Shown piece by piece: positions 29,401 through 35,545 of a DNA stretch of 61,069 nucleotides (position 1 is the stretch's first letter; each line of letters starts with the position of its first letter). The notes under the pieces were generated by a model. The model worked only from the letters and a program-made list of their open reading frames with translations. It did not search any database and was not told the DNA's origin. The translations under genes were made by a program, and so were the position numbers. The DNA is from UBA1426 sp052034085 (GTDB lineage Bacteria > Bacillota > Clostridia > Peptostreptococcales > Anaerovoracaceae). The stretch lies in contig JBPOJA010000001.1 of assembly GCA_052034085.1 (NCBI GenBank), positions 1 through 61,069 of the forward strand. The letters are read 5' to 3'.

Positions 29401-29555
29401 TCCTTACGGTGGACGATAATGGCAATCCGGTTTCAGACAAGGGCAAGTGGTATCTTGATGCCAGGCTGACAATTGCTTACCACCTGGATCTGTGGCTTGT
29501 GACCTTCTCAGATTCCTTCAGTTATCACTACAAAACGAGTTTCGGCATGAGTTAG
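20430..29555 (+). CDS. Giant secreted FN3-repeat protein (3041 aa), unknown function
   Basis: Signal peptide 1-32 (LMASAVSVMLLIGNMQPAFA). The first half carries about seven fibronectin type III-like modules, starting near residues 189, 469, 623, 896, 1003, 1103 and 1381, each with a GYNVYR/YNIYR-like strand. From about 1500 to 2310 lies a beta-rich region without known domains. D2316-E2327 (DINGDAEIDLDE) is a perfect EF-hand loop. A Gly-rich spacer (about 2335) and a charged coiled coil (about 2345-2500) follow. The last 400 residues are again beta-rich, with many aromatic-Gly strands. No anchor or catalytic motif was found. ATG follows AAGGAGG (20416-20422). The frame is intact over 9.1 kb, which argues for selection. 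It could be an adhesin, a matrix or a surface-structure protein. Confidence 0.85.
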   Translation: MMFYYNKLSRKLMASAVSVMLLIGNMQPAFALLDDREHGEQSAFFGALSEAAEESSLEILAEKGLIERNYLLKQEILDQAGEYESASFAAKLERLMAGVPGQGDDLFASIEGLSKIRNILLESSKEDNIFSVPADIGAVEYVESRLLAAMDESSLIKTRYDFLVEDITLIIEDLKLRNIVEVNPNAITKMMATWTKDNKVILRWQPEGTWIPADGYNLYRIIGKKASLLATGLGAEGSYETVTEKDEAFGDLLESAKFRRDKFKEFGLRNEDDLNRKLYTEDLKVQGMNIIRSHEYYEEYKHEELTLKVGDKYESEDLRKDAVLSGRSVKEKLAQSRLAEELNNSDSPEIPVAPEEEALEEIRMARSMVKAQANYDLEFAESTGMAFTDNLKGVVTSASEEVSYVLLPVAGRTKAYDLGTLGNRIYRYNREWGLVKDPSYRKDGSYNPKADENLIVAVADIGKEFLPEAPSALEGFGLNNQVSLRWDVPENPRQKGMISGYNVYRQEGKNPEFILLNESPVTVPFVTMQKGELSGTFESPIFYVDETAVNGGEYNYKVESVDIFGRKSGLSDAFLNVRVIKTELPFAPLVESPYLSLYSKGDDIPRWLEEAAKRIKEPSVLVPVSAVSMDGISSDDAVLFNIYRSSAFGKGDYDEPVKIATVNALNKVERTVDVIKRQKGERFLAQEKVPGIFYADSNISPGYNYRYWVSAVDSWNNESSWSMPVSIAYESDAAPGSVKSASAKLGKNPRPSATEYLPGFGEARIISADRDREFKRLISGAEASLELQPVGPLSGNMSLQTPSNLIGSLGLSGASGSGAQNYQTASNTNILNGNFNIGTDDASLIQSIKDFSDYGVSLTETTVREKDELPKILKNGYLNLPEPEQIQHILAYNNSDFQSDGRLELEWYEYTGQNLKCYVIYRGLVQNKSLDELNAMDKAAVLQSIGKYDLVAGEDKKITDTKYSDKPPALGSKDMYVYLIVAMPEDPEKIVAYSGVKDTDTDNAYGAWVRLNWGRPDNGEIVEHYRIYKAEVESLSGLNMTNYGSLNYTMLKDRIKYTFFADGVEQSISHSYVYKIVPVSLWGVEGTPVYIPIRVPSTIPPAEPEMLLPNSRPGSVEVRFTAVAGATKYNIYRTRVKKPSLEELQELGVANNTVNSTLGEVSDVLSPGRVFYNLVQGPVFQNPPATTFNMPGFQLMASLPLGNNRNQFDVPPAFFDDYRREMLGPLGQNTMDNFRRKMDGSSNVLTMTKLPATANAANLDKGSLLKYASVYDALELTQDVSQMSLGLKRDIVGQVIKDYGILSVLRYNELNPELAATIDWIKVGTLEATSSMAPGEALEYTDNTAIFGEQYLYTVSASNEDLESTRPEPIEATCLKGEPFPEPPNLKVAGEYIRNENNHMVWVNRLSWDPVSYRHFSQEELERDWIAGYIVYRSNKAEGPYHQISGIISKTAFDDATASPYQPYYYRVKTVDTAGFITRFDSPGGKYAPPEQEALKIVRNVEGIQAPGVKIEGVEKANIKGIDNIRNTLNESRYDDLYDGNFYDFVSYLKTSNATSITFDAPYPNKYVIEDINLNELALDKNVDHEDFYLALFGHGNLTLGPTKTKIPVNFVIRNLIYQNRGTGNHPYWIYDAEIRLDSSWYLQPDTGIKFDFVNIDVLSNRQIVGDGLPGHSHMETVIKLYPQVSGSYSFDGNFAGDTDVMVFSNAHLSHEGIITIDRPPVLRWNNLMFYNMENIKLDINSMNKNSNVNTMASGFPITLNNGLAESSMNSATIDNQGLLFDFTSIGLIPGRGNTVFCPNRREFQKQAIGNLLPGVNVDLNGNLSGIYGTLTGQSNSYIQLAAPIGLSVQMTTGKLVLGGQDTIQSAGKLNGKVILPFFEAPADLADGVDLPRKSTAGQAAGNDLLLSLFQGTGQDADVVLNTTILNLFDEAIKGKMVVMDGRTYGLSKIPFALSSWGGDEILLNEKHLNPVLVGNYDIRGAVADLGGAENQTIDGKRLYDVQELTLLVEQSFVVRSGNIGVDLSETKRLPDLPTDKWYSRDDWKGIILNEGSISLSRSILVAKEKEVGEGNASITFSLAPREMIYDRNGFYYYNKIDAEGDPIPVSFGEHFGGFEDATLSYCEVEMYANQFDLWIAGTVKVPALGNHSLDYIMEKDEEGGAIRAYIMPKQLKLAEPRSWGTGRTIDPVVLNVYGGFFNRKGANIEGTLSLNFPGQLEENLNFCELVIPYVVQEMNVKREDLAAGEFLKKGTAQFETPYRTTFNGYPTELRAIDLYAKYDEKTQKHIMGLYLSGSSSLAGNMEMPVNNNARYYIDDINGDAEIDLDECIVDVVIPFGGGGGLMAGQVKPAGDKQREEKQLSKLAGKDSETYKALKEAQEANKEALEMAGKANEIKDKIDKLIAKINKSLSDMDGFNDEIEAEIKAQLIASVEKTKSQRLAAKAMILNNTRFGIDLANTGIDEVNKNINDLNVYINEYADIKPERRAEFEKGIIPKAYRMDKKSIMDQVDSFTTSILDNDEINQLTAAVIAQINGFKLDLFKGADLSEYQIPITTDDLYITAVLGPASEVLAESQKRLDEVMEYYDQANGYIDQLDKYIDGKAYPAFTIGENGIVEFNPSNDAFCATLLKETNLLEGTDVHVEGRMGWYEKSKNTTSAEIDPDLFFYAFAVAYLPKAGEEGKTKGISMGSMELHNLVGMTAYNFIPPYSQGSGYTIGTGMAMLASIANLQIDMQNKGDHFFAVSADMYINSSMAKHQFAIKDMMLFVDSKGSFQISGRMFGPSEITMLSKSGPNNSTTLYGSARLTYNAVHEAFEFRGTLNDFKLAWGFKLAGTLGFDWGPDYWMLYLGYPETLKLTYEPWGLTGGFGLSLGVNPVTKNGVIKVKLDMSYKDEFDIGIVYAGVSAYAMVLIGYGPWNMLDGEDELRWFNGGMAFEGFAAGGRLGGQVVGGIKLPGNRKFDIIRLSVDSQLFVVNPREDYTYLKDETGYYYYILTVDDNGNPVSDKGKWYLDARLTIAYHLDLWLVTFSDSFSYHYKTSFGMS

Positions 29556-29571
29556 TCAGGGGTAGCTGACA

Positions 29572-30174
29572 TTAATCGGGACATATAAGACCTTTTTGCA
29601 GGGCATAGCTTACAAGCTGTGCTCTGCTTTTTAATCCTGTCGCCTGGTACATTTTTGATATGTAAAGGCGAACCGTCCCATAGCTTAAGAAAAGTTCCTC
29701 GGCTATTTCCTGAGTGGTAAGGCCTCTGGCCATAAGCTCAATGATTTTAATATCTCCGGTAGACAGTGCTTTATTGCCAGATGCTTCAAAGGAAGCTTGG
29801 GGAAAAATTTTATAGGATTTTTCTGATGTTCTTATAAATTCTATCAAATCAGGAAGAGGAATATCCTTCCAGACAAAAACATCAGCTCCGGCATGCTTTG
29901 CATCTCCAACCAGATGGTCACGGTCTATTCCCGTCATAAGGATTACTTTTATATAGGGAAATTCTTTTTTTAATAATCCGGTTATTTCAATACCGTTCCC
30001 GTCTTTAGTATAAACATCCATAAGAACGATGTCCGGCTCAAGTGTCCGGCATAGATTCGGGGCTTCTTTGGCTTTGTCCGAATGGGCGACTATCTCAATA
30101 TCATCATATTCACCCAGGGCTTTTATCAGGGTGGTGGCAAGTAGCTTCTGATCTTCAATCAGGAGAATTTTCAT
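29572..30174 (-). CDS. NarL/LuxR-family response regulator
   Basis: DNA-binding output protein of the signalling operon. Receiver domain 1-120 has the acidic pocket (E7, D8), phosphoacceptor D53 (IVLMDVYT), T80-region MTG and K103 (VWKD). A LuxR-type helix-turn-helix covers about 136-195 (ALSTGDIKIIELMARGLTTQ, then EIAEELFLSYGTVRLYIS). Start ATG 30174 is chosen because GAGGTG stands 7-8 bases before it; ATG 30219 has no such site. It is the last gene of the unit, 48 bases after the kinase gene. Its stop lies 16 bases from the stop of the giant protein gene, which could be one of its targets (inference). Confidence 0.93.
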   Translation of the reverse strand: MKILLIEDQKLLATTLIKALGEYDDIEIVAHSDKAKEAPNLCRTLEPDIVLMDVYTKDGNGIEITGLLKKEFPYIKVILMTGIDRDHLVGDAKHAGADVFVWKDIPLPDLIEFIRTSEKSYKIFPQASFEASGNKALSTGDIKIIELMARGLTTQEIAEELFLSYGTVRLYISKMYQATGLKSRAQLVSYALQKGLICPD

Positions 30175-30222
30175 TACAGGTTCACCTCTATTATTTGTTT
30201 TTACCCGCATATTTTGCACATT

Positions 30223-31701
30223 CTATGAAGGAAATTTAATAGCAAGCTCAAAGTATTTGCCCTGAACATATGTCGCCTCAGCTCCGATTTTGGAAGCGCG
30301 CTCTTTTATGTCGTGCAGTCCTCTTCCTTCGATTACATTCGCACATTCGTTAGAACATATGTTGCGGATAAATAAGGTTTTGAACTCCCCATTTTCTTCA
30401 TAGTCAACATATATGTCTTTAGCATAAGCATGTCTTACGGCATTTGCAAATGATTCTTTCAAAATGGGGATAAGAGCTTTCTGAGCATTTGCCGGCAAAT
30501 TCATTTTTGACAAGCAATCTGATTGGTGAATGGTAACCCCCATGTTTGCGTACATGCGGGCTAATTCATTCAGGGAGGCGGTAAATTCCGAGTTTTCCGA
30601 GAGGGCAGTATATTCTTCGGGGGCAGCAAGCATGCTGAAGAGATTTCTCAGAGTATTTTTTACAGCTTCTGCGTTATAGATACTTTTGAATTCATGCTCC
30701 AGAATAGTATCTACAGAAAGACCGGCTATCGCAAGTCGTTGGGACCATATGTCATGTGCTCTGCTGTTTAATCTCTCCCTTTCAAGATATGCGGCCTCTT
30801 CCTCTATGCGCTTAATGGTTTCCTTGAGTCTCATGTTTTCCTTTTCGATCAGCAGATTCTCTTTTTTTATTTCATCAGCCATCACTGAAATTGATGTGAC
30901 ATCGTTTACAAGGATCTCGTGATAAGCTCTGCCTCCTGACTGGAAAGCGCTTTCAATAACTATGAAGGTATCGCCATCATACTGAACAAGGAAATGTTCT
31001 TCTGTCTCCTCAAGCATGATTTTCCCGACTTCAGCCATTTTCCTCAGAACTTTAATATAATTTTCGCTCTTTTTATACAATGGTATATTCAGTCGTTTAC
31101 ACTGTCTGATAAATGCCGGGTTGAATTCTATTACCCGGGCTTTGGAATCCAGCAGGCAAATACCTGCGTCAAGCTTGAAAATGACTTCAGAGATGGCATC
31201 AAAGCTCAGATTGTTTCTGGAGACAGAAGAAATATGGAAAAGCATCAGTATGGCATCCGTTGTCATACAGGCTACTGCGAATAATATGATAAACGTTAGT
31301 GGCCAGGATGGGAATAAAATAGTCATATTTGAGACAAACGCTAAAAGCAGGGGCATAAACGCGCAGAGGGCATGAATTTCAAGGTATTGTTTTAAGATGA
31401 TTTTTTTATATGCACCGTAAGCAAGTATAACAGCAGGCAAAGGTGAGAAAAAACGGAACAGCCCCAAAGGGTATAAATAAGCGCCGCTTTCCACGCCAGA
31501 GATGGCAATCCAGAATTCTGCTAAAAGCGACAGGTTGAAGATCATAAGTCCTGTGTAATAGTTTCGGATAAACTTCGCTTCCTGTACATGAGTTAAAGTA
31601 TCAACGATTTTAAGCGCAATCAGCATTTCGATAGACGAAGCAAGCACTAGAGCGATGAGACAGGAAGAAATAACATAGGCAGGCAGATTATACAAATACA
31701 T
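30223..31701 (-). CDS. Membrane sensor histidine kinase
   Basis: 492 residues. About 1-175 form six or seven membrane segments, followed by a PAS-like domain (about 180-290, IFKLDAGICLLDSKARVIEF) and a coiled coil (about 290-335). Kinase parts: the phosphoacceptor His in RAHDIWSQRLAI, the N-box ILKESFANAVRHAYA and the G-box EGRGLHDIKERASKIGA. The usual DxGxG box is weak (RNICSNECANVIEGRG), as in many NarL-partner kinases. ATG 31701 with AGAGGTG before it overlaps the end of the receptor gene by 14 bases, so translation is coupled. Longer starts would lie inside that gene. It should phosphorylate the regulator at 29572. Confidence 0.9.
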   Translation of the reverse strand: MYLYNLPAYVISSCLIALVLASSIEMLIALKIVDTLTHVQEAKFIRNYYTGLMIFNLSLLAEFWIAISGVESGAYLYPLGLFRFFSPLPAVILAYGAYKKIILKQYLEIHALCAFMPLLLAFVSNMTILFPSWPLTFIILFAVACMTTDAILMLFHISSVSRNNLSFDAISEVIFKLDAGICLLDSKARVIEFNPAFIRQCKRLNIPLYKKSENYIKVLRKMAEVGKIMLEETEEHFLVQYDGDTFIVIESAFQSGGRAYHEILVNDVTSISVMADEIKKENLLIEKENMRLKETIKRIEEEAAYLERERLNSRAHDIWSQRLAIAGLSVDTILEHEFKSIYNAEAVKNTLRNLFSMLAAPEEYTALSENSEFTASLNELARMYANMGVTIHQSDCLSKMNLPANAQKALIPILKESFANAVRHAYAKDIYVDYEENGEFKTLFIRNICSNECANVIEGRGLHDIKERASKIGAEATYVQGKYFELAIKFPS

Positions 31702-34075
31702 AATTGTCACCTCTTTCCGGAAAGATGATACGTATTGCTTTGTCCTCATCCCCTGCCTCTCTTGTGATGATGCCTGTGAGCGAAAGCTGTTTTTCATTGT
31801 CGAACAATCTCATAACCAGAGATTCTCCAGGATTCTGAAGAGCTTCCAGTAAGATGCTGTCTATTTGTTCCAACAGGGCCTGGGCCTGTACGTGAGTTAC
31901 TGGATACTGGGCATTATTTATAAATACGCCGTCAAGTCCCCATTGGCCCCCATCCATAATTAGTTTTGATGCATAGTTTGATATCAGTTCTATGGGTATT
32001 AATTGTTTATTCCTCGGATACTTCAAAATAAATCTGAGCCTATTCTGACAGATGCTAATAAGAAAACGCAAATGGCTCAGTGTTTTTCTATTAATCGGCT
32101 TTGCATTTGCTATAGCACTTACCAGCAATATTTTTACATCTTCTATTTTCCTATAGAATAATTCTTCCATATTCTGTGAAAAATTTTCTCTTTCAATTTG
32201 ACTGGCTTCATGTCCGGTCTGCTCCGCTTGGAATGAGAGGATTGAACGCGCACGAATCAGGTTTTCCCGGCTTTCCTTGAGAGTCTGTTCAAATTCTACG
32301 AGTGCAGAAATATCTTCATATATCAGCGCTTTACCACCTCGGACAGAATAGTTGTGCATTCTGTATTTTCTTTGCGTAGAATTTCTGACAGTATCCATTG
32401 TCTTGTTTTGAAAAACGGGAGTCGCATTTTCATCCAGTATTTCTATTCCGTAGGGAGAGTTGTGAAAAACGGGACGGTTTAACAGGGATGCACCAAACAG
32501 ACGTTCTTTTTGAGCAGCCAAAAGGAAAATCAGGAAAAATACTGCTACCGTAGTGGGAGTGTCGAGTTCGGTGACCTGCGCAATCCCGACCATGTAAGAG
32601 AGCTGGTAAACAAGGAGAGCAGCGATGAAAATTCCGCTGTAAAGAAACTGGCAATTCCTGTTGATTGAATCTTCATTGCGCAATAAGTGTACAAGCCCAC
32701 CGAAGGCAATTGTGAAGCTCCATGCTATTGAAAGATAATAGCCCCAGTTATTAGTGTAAAAGTCTATCCATGTAGTGCTGTTATCAAAGGTGTAGCTGAA
32801 AAACTGGCCATGGAAATCGTTGGTAAATACCATGGCAGAAAGAAGGCCAGCTGGAAGAACCAGGCGCAACATGGTCTTATTATCCGGAAGATGGGCATAT
32901 CTGTATGAATAACACATGAAATACCAGAATACAGGGACAAAATGTCTTGGAAGATAAGTGGCAAACCACAGATATCTGCTTAAATCAGAATCAAGAGTCA
33001 GAGTTTTTGCAATGCCGAGCATGAGCCAGAATACGATAAAGGACAGAATATGAAGATTTGCACGGCGAGTCTGGTTTCTGGGAATGTGCCTGAATATGCG
33101 CTGTGCTACGAAAGTAAAGAGTAGAAGGGCAACGATTTTTACCAGAAGCCTTTCTAAAACTGAGGCAGGAGCAAAACGGCGTATGGAAAGGACTTGCCGG
33201 CGATAGCGAGGGTTGTAGGCAAGTCTTGCATATTCCCAGCCAGCCATATTATCTGGATTAACCCCAGCATTCAAAGGAGAAAATCCTGCACGTTCAATAG
33301 TTTTGCGACCTTGGTCAGAGTCAAGAAAAGACATAAGTGCATCAACTTCGGGAGAGCTGGTTCCGCAGTTGATTAAAAAACCGCAAAGGACTGTAAACTG
33401 ACCTTCTTCAGGATAAACGATTTCCCAGTTGTCAGGATCTTCCTGAATCAATACAGATGCCTGGTAGTCCCACATAACTATGGTGTCATAATTTTTTACA
33501 AGTATTGGGTCGTAGGCATATTGATATTCGTGGCTGGTGTAGACATTCCGGCTGTTAAGCCTGGCCTGTGCATTTAATGAGGCCAGTATTTCCAAAGCAG
33601 GTTCAATATCTCCTGTATCGGCATTCAACCCTTTTGCAAGAGCTATGGCGGCAAGCCGGCCACTCTCTGTCCCGTTATGAGGGAATGCCAAATTGGCTCT
33701 GCTGTCTATTAGGCTTTGCCAACCAGTGATATTTGAGGTAAAATCAGAATGTCTCTTTATTGCGATAACCATGCTGGCCTGGCACAAGGGAAGAAAGTTG
33801 TAATTATTTCCTACACTGACCAATGCCTCGGCTTGGCTGGAATATATAAAAGAAGCACCGCAAAGGCCTGAAAGTCCGTGCCCAAGTTCATATGGATTGA
33901 GAGTCGTAACAGGGGCATAAGGGCCCTGTTGCAGGACGGATTCAAGAGGATCGAAATAGTCTTTGGCAATCGATACGGATGCTTCCTTGAAAAAGCAAGA
34001 CGAAAAGAACGCTCCGAACAGGGCGAGAACCAGCGATACGGTAAGAATGAGAGCAACCCAAAAGGCCTTCTTCAC
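31688..34075 (-). CDS. Receptor with solute-binding domain, 7TM region and degenerate kinase end
   Basis: 795 residues. A signal anchor (1-28) is followed by a type 2 periplasmic-binding-protein-like domain (about 35-300: ASMVIAIKRHSDFTSNITGW, PHNGTESGRLAAIALAKG, DTIVMWDYQASVLIQ). Then come about seven membrane helices (about 312-526), a PAS-like part (533-590), a coiled coil and a C-terminal domain shaped like a histidine kinase. That end has no phosphoacceptor His at the expected place (ERENFSQNMEELFYRKIED). Its N-box is ILLEALQNPGES, and no G-box is seen. It thus looks like an inactive relative of the next kinase, sensing an extracellular solute and passing the signal to its partner. ATG with an AGGAGG-like site on the minus strand. 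First gene of the operon. Confidence 0.82.
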   Translation of the reverse strand: MKKAFWVALILTVSLVLALFGAFFSSCFFKEASVSIAKDYFDPLESVLQQGPYAPVTTLNPYELGHGLSGLCGASFIYSSQAEALVSVGNNYNFLPLCQASMVIAIKRHSDFTSNITGWQSLIDSRANLAFPHNGTESGRLAAIALAKGLNADTGDIEPALEILASLNAQARLNSRNVYTSHEYQYAYDPILVKNYDTIVMWDYQASVLIQEDPDNWEIVYPEEGQFTVLCGFLINCGTSSPEVDALMSFLDSDQGRKTIERAGFSPLNAGVNPDNMAGWEYARLAYNPRYRRQVLSIRRFAPASVLERLLVKIVALLLFTFVAQRIFRHIPRNQTRRANLHILSFIVFWLMLGIAKTLTLDSDLSRYLWFATYLPRHFVPVFWYFMCYSYRYAHLPDNKTMLRLVLPAGLLSAMVFTNDFHGQFFSYTFDNSTTWIDFYTNNWGYYLSIAWSFTIAFGGLVHLLRNEDSINRNCQFLYSGIFIAALLVYQLSYMVGIAQVTELDTPTTVAVFFLIFLLAAQKERLFGASLLNRPVFHNSPYGIEILDENATPVFQNKTMDTVRNSTQRKYRMHNYSVRGGKALIYEDISALVEFEQTLKESRENLIRARSILSFQAEQTGHEASQIERENFSQNMEELFYRKIEDVKILLVSAIANAKPINRKTLSHLRFLISICQNRLRFILKYPRNKQLIPIELISNYASKLIMDGGQWGLDGVFINNAQYPVTHVQAQALLEQIDSILLEALQNPGESLVMRLFDNEKQLSLTGIITREAGDEDKAIRIIFPERGDNYVFV

Positions 34076-34187
34076 GGAGCCATCCTCCTTTTAGGATATT
34101 ATACTTTGCTTTGCCCCTTTTTGGCAACGAAGTAGGCGGAATAAATGGCTTTGTGCAGATTTGCCATAAGAGAAAGAGGTGGTAGCC

Positions 34188-35525
34188 ATGGATGAAAAAA
34201 GATTGATGGAGCTCCTGGAAGAAAAGAAATATATCCAGATTCAACGGGAATTGTCTGAAATGAATGAGGTGGATGTGGCGGAGCTGCTGGACCCTTTGGA
34301 TCCCCAGACGACTCTTTTAATATTCCGGATGTTGCCTAAAGATCTGGCGGCAGGAGCATTTGCAGATATTTCAACTGAGCAGCAGACTGAAATCATTAAT
34401 GCCATTACCGACAGAGAACTGAATCATATCATGGAAGAGCTTTTCTTCGATGACATGATAGACCTTATTGAAGAAATGCCTGCCAATATAGTCAAGAAAA
34501 TCCTTAAAAATAAAGGGGAATCGGAGCGGGAGCTGATTAACCAGTTTTTAAGGTATCCGGAAGATTCTGCCGGAAGCCTTATGACTATAGAATATGTGGA
34601 CCTCAAGAAGAATATGACGGTGAAAGAAGCTCTGGCCCATATCAAAAAGACTGGTATGAGCAGAGAAACAGTTTACACATGTTATGTTACCGATGCCAAG
34701 AGGCGGCTGGAAGGTTTTGTTTCTCTGCGGGACCTGGTTACTTCTGACGAGGATGCCATTATTGAGGATATAATGGAAAGGGAAGTAATTCATGTAAACA
34801 CCCATGATGACCAGGAAAACATAGCAAATATGTTCAGGAAATACGGCTATCTGGCACTGCCCGTTGTTGACAATGAAAACAGGCTGACCGGCATCATAAC
34901 GGTTGATGACATAATGGATGTTATGGAGCAGGAGGCAACGGAAGACTTCCAGAGAATGGCTGCCATGTCACCGTCTGAAGGAGCTTATTTAAATACGGGT
35001 GTATTTTCACTGGCCTGGCACAGACTGCCATGGCTGATGCTTCTGATGATATCTGCGACTTTCACCGGCCGCATAATGGGGCATTTTGAAGGTGTGTTGA
35101 CAAAAATGGTCATTCTCAGCGTATTTATTCCCATGCTCATGGATACCGGAGGCAACTCGGGAAGCCAGTCTTCAACCCTGATCATAAGAGGTCTGGCTCT
35201 GGGAGAAATCGAAATCAAGGATTGGTGGAGAGTCCTGTGGAAGGAATTCAGGGTCAGCCTTCTGGTGGGTTTGGCTTTAGCTGTCGTTAATTTCATCAGA
35301 TTGCTGCTGATTGAAAAGGTTGCTGTAATGGTGGCCGTCACCGTTTCAATTACCATAGCCATGACTGTTGTAGCAGCAAAACTTGTGGGAGGTCTGCTCC
35401 CTCTGCTGGCAAAAAAACTGAAATTAGACCCCGCTATTATGGCAGGGCCTCTGATTACCACCATGGTGGATGCTATCGTTCTTACCGTTTATTTCTTAAT
35501 GGCTACCGCTCTCTTGAACCTGTAG
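34188..35525 (+). CDS. mgtE: Magnesium channel/transporter MgtE
   Basis: Dimeric Mg2+-gated channel of the inner membrane. The N-terminal superhelical domain (1-125: ELLDPLDPQTTLLIFRMLP, LRYPEDSAGSLMT) and a CBS pair (about 130-255) bind Mg2+ and close the pore. Five membrane helices lie in about 275-448, with MDTGGNSGSQSSTLIIRGLALGE in the pore region and the terminal IMAGPLITTMVDAIVLTVYF motif. Length 446 is normal. Start ATG 34188 follows AAAGAGGTGG; the upstream GTG is inside that site. It is divergent from the receptor operon. The 112-base gap is too short for an M-box riboswitch and none was seen. Confidence 0.95.
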   Translation: MDEKRLMELLEEKKYIQIQRELSEMNEVDVAELLDPLDPQTTLLIFRMLPKDLAAGAFADISTEQQTEIINAITDRELNHIMEELFFDDMIDLIEEMPANIVKKILKNKGESERELINQFLRYPEDSAGSLMTIEYVDLKKNMTVKEALAHIKKTGMSRETVYTCYVTDAKRRLEGFVSLRDLVTSDEDAIIEDIMEREVIHVNTHDDQENIANMFRKYGYLALPVVDNENRLTGIITVDDIMDVMEQEATEDFQRMAAMSPSEGAYLNTGVFSLAWHRLPWLMLLMISATFTGRIMGHFEGVLTKMVILSVFIPMLMDTGGNSGSQSSTLIIRGLALGEIEIKDWWRVLWKEFRVSLLVGLALAVVNFIRLLLIEKVAVMVAVTVSITIAMTVVAAKLVGGLLPLLAKKLKLDPAIMAGPLITTMVDAIVLTVYFLMATALLNL

Positions 35526-35545
35526 CCGCAAAGTGAGCCGGATAG

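Noticed and set aside
28300..29555. Outer-membrane beta-barrel autotransporter for the giant protein end
   Set aside because: The other genes indicate a Gram-positive cell without an outer membrane, and the protein does not end in the usual aromatic residue.
29555..29570. GTCAG/CTGAC hairpin as a terminator between the giant gene and the response regulator
   Set aside because: The stem is only 5 bp, with no T-run; not enough to call.
34076..34187. M-box magnesium riboswitch before mgtE
   Set aside because: Only 112 bases separate mgtE from the divergent receptor gene, too few for the M-box, and no conserved stems were seen.
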